Source: Gymnorhina tibicen (Eukaryota; Chordata; Aves; Passeriformes; Artamidae). From it: a stretch of DNA of 64,000 nucleotides. The notes under the pieces were generated by a model. The model was not told where the DNA came from and did no database searches. It was given only the letters and a program-made list of their open reading frames with translations. Position numbers and translations under genes: made by a program. Shown here piece after piece: positions 59,101-64,000 of this stretch (positions within the stretch are counted from its first letter, which is position 1; each line of letters opens with the position of its first letter). The stretch is taken from assembly GCA_013399875.1 (NCBI GenBank), contig VXAZ01001668.1, positions 248,001-312,000 on the forward strand. Reading direction: 5' to 3'.

Positions 59101-62100
59101 GGTGCTTTTATACAGTGCTCGATACACTGTGTATATTGTTATGGGGTTACAGTTGTAAAAGTACTCATGCTCCCATAATAAACTTGTGATAAATTTAAGT
59201 CTTCAACCTTTACAATGCTTGGTGCTCGTGTGCAGTATTTAACAGGAGGCTGTGACTAAAAGCAGACATCTGTTATCTTTAGTCTTGAGTAACACTCCAA
59301 GAATGGCCTTATTGACTTCAACGAAATTGTTGTGTAATTACTTTTTTCTCTTTTTCTTTGGGTTTTTTTTTTTTTGGTCTTCTAAACATAGTAGAAACTT
59401 GCCAACCATTGCTGCAGCCATTTCAAATTGCTCTTGACCTGCAAAGGAGCATAATGATGCAGGATAATTCAATAGAAGAGGTAAATGGAAGAACAAGCTC
59501 TACACGAGCAGAGCAAAACAAAATAAAATGGCCAGTTGTCCTGGACAGGAGTGAGCTGCAAAACAAACACTCCAGAGTTTGAACATGGCCTTATGGTTTA
59601 GTACCGGGTGAAAATAAAGGACTGTTTGTTCATGTTTCACTCAGATTCTTGGAAACCACTAGCCATTCCTCCTGGATTCTGTGTAATAAAGAAGCCAGAA
59701 TTTCAAAGCTGCTCACAGCAGGAATTTGTTCTAACCCAAATTTATTGGAAATAGCCCCAGGAAGGGTAAAGTTGGGTGAGACAGTGTATTAATAGAGTTT
59801 CATTCCCCCTTAAGCATGCCATTTGTTGCTCTGCCCTGGGAACCACACCCTGCGACTGCCCAGGATCTGCGCCCCCAGCCCTGGGAGAACACTGAGGTCC
59901 GGGGGCTGTGCTCACTGCAGTGGTGCCTGAGGGCTTCAAGAACAATGTGCCAGGGTTTCCCAGCAGGAATCGTGTCTCGCTGCTGTGCGGGGGGCTTCCT
60001 CAGCCACTGATCATGTCAGTGATCTGTAGGAGGAGAAAAACAGGACTTTCTACTTGATGAGAATGAGACCAGTTTCTGAGTTGTAGCTGCGAGCGACTGC
60101 CAAAGCGATTTCCTAACCCGGGAAACAACACCAGGGACCTAATTCCTCTTCAGGTTCTGTGATGCTGTGAGATTAGGTGCACCGTGGCAAGAGGAGCAAT
60201 TTACTTTTTCCTCACATCAATTGCATGCTGAAGTGCCTGGTCAATAACTACAGAAGTGGAAGCACCCTTAATTCCATGGCTAATTGGGCTACGCTGATGA
60301 TGTTTTGTCAGACCCATAGCACAGGTCAGAGGAGAGCTGAAACATCCTGGTATAGAATGCATTTCCATCAATGCCACTGAAGGCAAATTAAAATTAGACA
60401 TGAACACTTCGTGCTGTTTGGAACTGAGGTGGCAAAACTTTGTTTCCCAACTTGAGCCCTGGAATTCATTCTTCAGAGCTCTTATTAAGTCATAATTTAT
60501 GTGCTTATTTAAATACCAAAGTCATTTCTGTCTGGGCCATCTAACATGATGTAGGCTACTGTCAAATAAAGAGACTTGGTTTAATTTGTACCATTGTCAA
60601 TATATAATAGAGGATATATTTTACCAGTGCTCAAGAAGAGGAAGGAGAGAGAAAGCATTGAGGAGTATTAACTTCTGGATGCCTGGAAAATGCATTCACA
60701 ATTTCATTATTTACTGAAAGAGAAGCTGGGAAAGATAGGCCTGGTGCTTATTTTTGCACTGTGACAGCCTCATTTTCTCTGCCTTCTATATTATCTATAT
60801 TTAAAAAATCAGCAGCTCTGCAACTTGAGTAGGCTAAGGAGCTGATTGGAGCTGTATTCGTGTGTGTGTTACTGCTAATTTTGCACATCTTGCTGCAGTT
60901 CCTCAAAGTAAAGACCACTAATTAATTAAAGGGTGATTGAATCCCAGCTTACACCATCAAGCAGTCAGTGTTCCAAGCCAGTTTGGGCATTAATGTTGCC
61001 TAGCAGGGGAAGTGTACAGCATTCCTGTAATAGCCCTACAATTTTGGACAGTGGCAGTTCCACGAGCTGGCAAATCTAAATGCACTTCTCTAGGTGAGCC
61101 AGGGGCTGCCAGCCATATCTAAGTGGAAAATTATAACAGCTGTTGATAATGATGAAATCAAATTACAGGCAGCTGATTTAGATTAGCTCCCCTGAGCTCA
61201 GTGCCATCAGCGTGGATGCTGGTCACCAGTTATGTCACCAATATTTAGGTTTCATTTTACGAGGCAACTTAATCTCCTCTCAGAAGCAGTAATAAGGAAT
61301 TCTGTTACTGGGCAACTTTCCCTCGGAAAGCCAAAGGCAAATATTAAATATTTATTTGACTTTTTAAACATATTACGCAATTTTATGCATTGATTTGTAA
61401 ATAGAGGTAATTGAACAAACTCGAGCAAAATCAGTTCATGCATATTTTGCTTTTTAGAACTGCAGACAGATTTTAATCAACTGGTTTTAAATAATGAGCT
61501 TTTATGCTGTTTGAGGGTAGAATGGAAGCTGTTTAACATCACGCTACACCAACAGTGCTGCATGTAAATATTGAACTGCAGAATTACTTTTGGCAAAAGG
61601 ATGCCTTTCTGCTGGGCAAGTACCCACAAAAGGATCCTGTTGTGGATTCAGCCACAAGTTACACGGTTTTGAAAAGGATATTGACTCAAACTAAATGAAA
61701 TTGTGCATTTCCTATGTAATTCCTCATTGACCGAAATTAGTTTTGTTCATTTATCATCATCAATGTGGAGTCACAAGGGTAGTAATGATAAACTAATTAT
61801 TGTTGGGGTTTAGGGAAGAACCTAATATTTCTCTGAATGTTTAGTTTCTGCAGACAGGAAGGAACAGGGCAGCTCTGTTGGCAATTCAGCCCTCAAATAC
61901 AGCAGGCGTTCTGTTGAAGTTCCCAAGGTTCTGAGTGGAAGGCTTGACATGTTCTGTGCTCTAATTTGTTCTAGAGGGAATATTTAACTCAACCTCAGCG
62001 GCAGTGGGCTACAAGAAAGCAGTAGGTCCCTACCAGAGTTAAGCTAGAGGCTCTTTAACTGGGTTGGCACTGAAATTGCAAAGATATACGTGAGCTAAAA

Positions 62101-64000
62101 TGCTTTCAAATCTTCAGGAAGGCATTTAATTAAGCACACTGAAAAATCCCTGTGTAAGGGATAACATTGGGCTCTTTTCCATCGGGTTGGCTTCACTGAT
62201 TATTCCAAGATATATCATTTTCCATTTCCTACTGGATTTTTTATTTAAATGAATAGTGCAAACAAAAGAGAATTGCTACTTTTAGAGAAAGACATGAGGA
62301 AACCCAGTATCTTCAAGTGTCTATTTATACCTTTTTTTTTGTTGAATAATTCATCCTTCTTTGGTCCCCAGCGTAGTTAATGATAATTTCTGAATGTGGT
62401 GAGTAGCCAGTTTTGCTAGATTTGTGTTGGATATGACAGAAAAAGGCAAAAAAAGAATACACAAGCACATCTGACTACTTTCTAAGTATTAAAATTTTTA
62501 AAAGAATTTCCTTTTCTCAGGATCCTCAGTCTTCTCATTTTGTCTTCCAGTCCTGTAATTTTTGACTCTTAAAATTCATATTCCCTCGCCTTGTTTTCTG
62601 CTAGCAGAAAATACTGAGTATTTTCTAAATAGTGGACATGAACTATCCATTATTTGTATATACCAAAATAGAAGGCTAGCTTTAGTAAAATAATGAAAAA
62701 GGTACTTTATTTTTTTAGGTGGTTCGTTCCAAAACTCTTGATCCCCGTTTTGCCCAGCAGTCATGAAATGTGGACATATTTTTCTGGGTACAGGCATTCT
62801 ATCCAAGTTTCCTACACTCAGATGGAATAAATTGAATTAATGTATTCTGTGAGCCAAATAAAAAGTTCATTTATGCTTAGTTTTCATCCTCTGTGATTTT
62901 TTTAATTCTCTTTTTTCATGTTTCTTCCAACTCTCCCTTTTTCTTCTTCTTCTTCCTCAATCTATTTTGCTTTTTTTTTCTTCCTTCAAAGAGTTAACAC
63001 CTTCTCCCAGCCCCATTTTCTTGCTCTGGATAATCAAAACATATTTACTGGACTGGAGTGGAGGTCTTGATGGAGAAAGGGAATAAATTGCCAGCTGATG
63101 TTTCGGTGCTGGTATTAACATAGTTAATAGGCATGCTCCCCTTCATGCTCCAGCACTGGAATTGAGACAAGTTTAGATTTATAGTGGTACAAAAAATATC
63201 AAAACATTCTCCCATGAATATAATCCCAAAATAGCCTCAATTTCTCATTACTTCTGAAGGGACTATGACTTGCCCTCCTTTTTAATTTTCTGCAACTGTA
63301 AAGAGCAGTTGAAAGGCCCTGATTGCTGCTGGAGGCACGGAGAAAAAGAAGTTCTGCAGATTTAGAGTTGCGAACAAAGGGTTTAGCAGTGGAGTGGAGA
63401 AGACCACTTTTGAATAAGGGAATAATCTTGTGATTTGTCTCAATGCTGCCTTCAGTCCATGGATTTGGGCTGAAAATTCCCACCCCTGCTTTCAGGACTG
63501 GGTCCTTCAGATCCTGGCCCAGAAAACCTGTTTGGGTTTATCATTTCCTTGTTCTTGAAGGAAGCATCTGGAATATCATGAAGATAATATTTAATTTACA
63601 ATTATTATAAATAATTATTTATAACTATTATATAAGTATATAATTATATAATATTTGTTGTGATGTGAGGGTATAGATATTTCTTTTAAATGAAAAGCTG
63701 CAGTTTTCAGCTGCAGTTTGACAAGCTGTTCATGGGCACACCACTGAATCATCAGTGGACTCTGAAGTACTGGGATTTTTCCACCTGTTGGTGCAGTTTT
63801 ATGACATAACAATTGTAAATTTTAATTATCGTGATAGTTTAATTAGTGACCTTTTAAGAAGGGCACAAGATCTGAGTTTACAAGGTTTAAATGTAAATGT
63901 ACATCTTTAAAGCATAACCTCAGCTTACTTTAAACTACAAAAATATAGTGATGGAACTTTAAATATAGTGATGGAAAGATTTAGCAAATACTGTAGAACA
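53181..64000. other. 5' flank of PLPP4, intergenic
   Basis: No gene recognised. 53.23-53.56 kb remains richer in CpG than the rest and may be a promoter-proximal conserved element. One exon-like segment with both splice sites and an open frame lies on the minus strand at 57733-57906, unrecognised. 60.48-61.56 kb is rich in TAATTA-type words. 62.9-63.0 kb has a polypyrimidine tract, 63.59-63.66 kb is almost pure A/T, and a 20-base-period duplication lies at 63941-63976. Confidence 0.6.
63941..63976. repeat. Short tandem duplication, 20-base period
   Basis: AAATATAGTGATGGAA occurs at 63941-63956 and again at 63961-63976. Confidence 0.9.

Overview
The window is vertebrate nuclear DNA and most likely avian. 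It has one spliced protein gene with long introns, CpG-depleted AT-rich flanks, CR1 LINE fragments with the typical avian 3' end, and an LTR that I recognise as the bird ERVL type. There is nothing prokaryotic: no operons, CRISPR arrays or insertion sequences. Apart from the PLPP4 exons, the short open frames look like chance.

The only protein-coding gene I can support is PLPP4 (phospholipid phosphatase 4, formerly PPAPDC1A/DPPL2) on the minus strand. I joined seven exons with canonical GT-AG sites and matching phases: 52639-52584, 35761-35653, 31413-31323, 28009-27946, 26699-26575, 11495-11325 and 7077-6878. They sum to 816 nt, a 271-residue protein plus stop, which is the length I recall for the mammalian protein. 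All three PAP2 catalytic motifs are intact. The coding span is about 46 kb.

Layout from high to low coordinates: 53.2-64 kb is the 5' flank, with no recognised gene. 51.96-53.2 kb is the CpG-island promoter with a 63-base assembly gap just upstream of the start codon. 35.8-52.6 kb is intron 1, which contains a second, smaller CpG cluster near 39.1-39.4 kb. 26.6-35.8 kb holds exons 2-5. 11.5-26.6 kb is the long intron 5 with CR1 remnants. 7.1-11.3 kb is intron 6 with an ERVL LTR. 6.9 kb downward is exon 7 and the likely long 3' UTR, which may run to about 4.09 kb. 1-3.98 kb is 3' flank. From known human synteny the next gene downstream should be WDR11, but no WDR11 exon was recognised here.

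The observations most worth following up are: (1) an AT-rich but CpG-replete block at about 3.99-4.44 kb that carries two minus-strand AATAAA signals and contrasts sharply with its CpG-poor surroundings; (2) a tandem alternative acceptor at exon 6 that would insert seven codons in frame next to the catalytic PSxHS motif; (3) an upstream ATG whose out-of-frame ORF overlaps the PLPP4 start; (4) the CpG cluster inside intron 1; and (5) a perfect 27-bp palindrome just downstream of exon 5. I did not find a convincing undescribed biological system.
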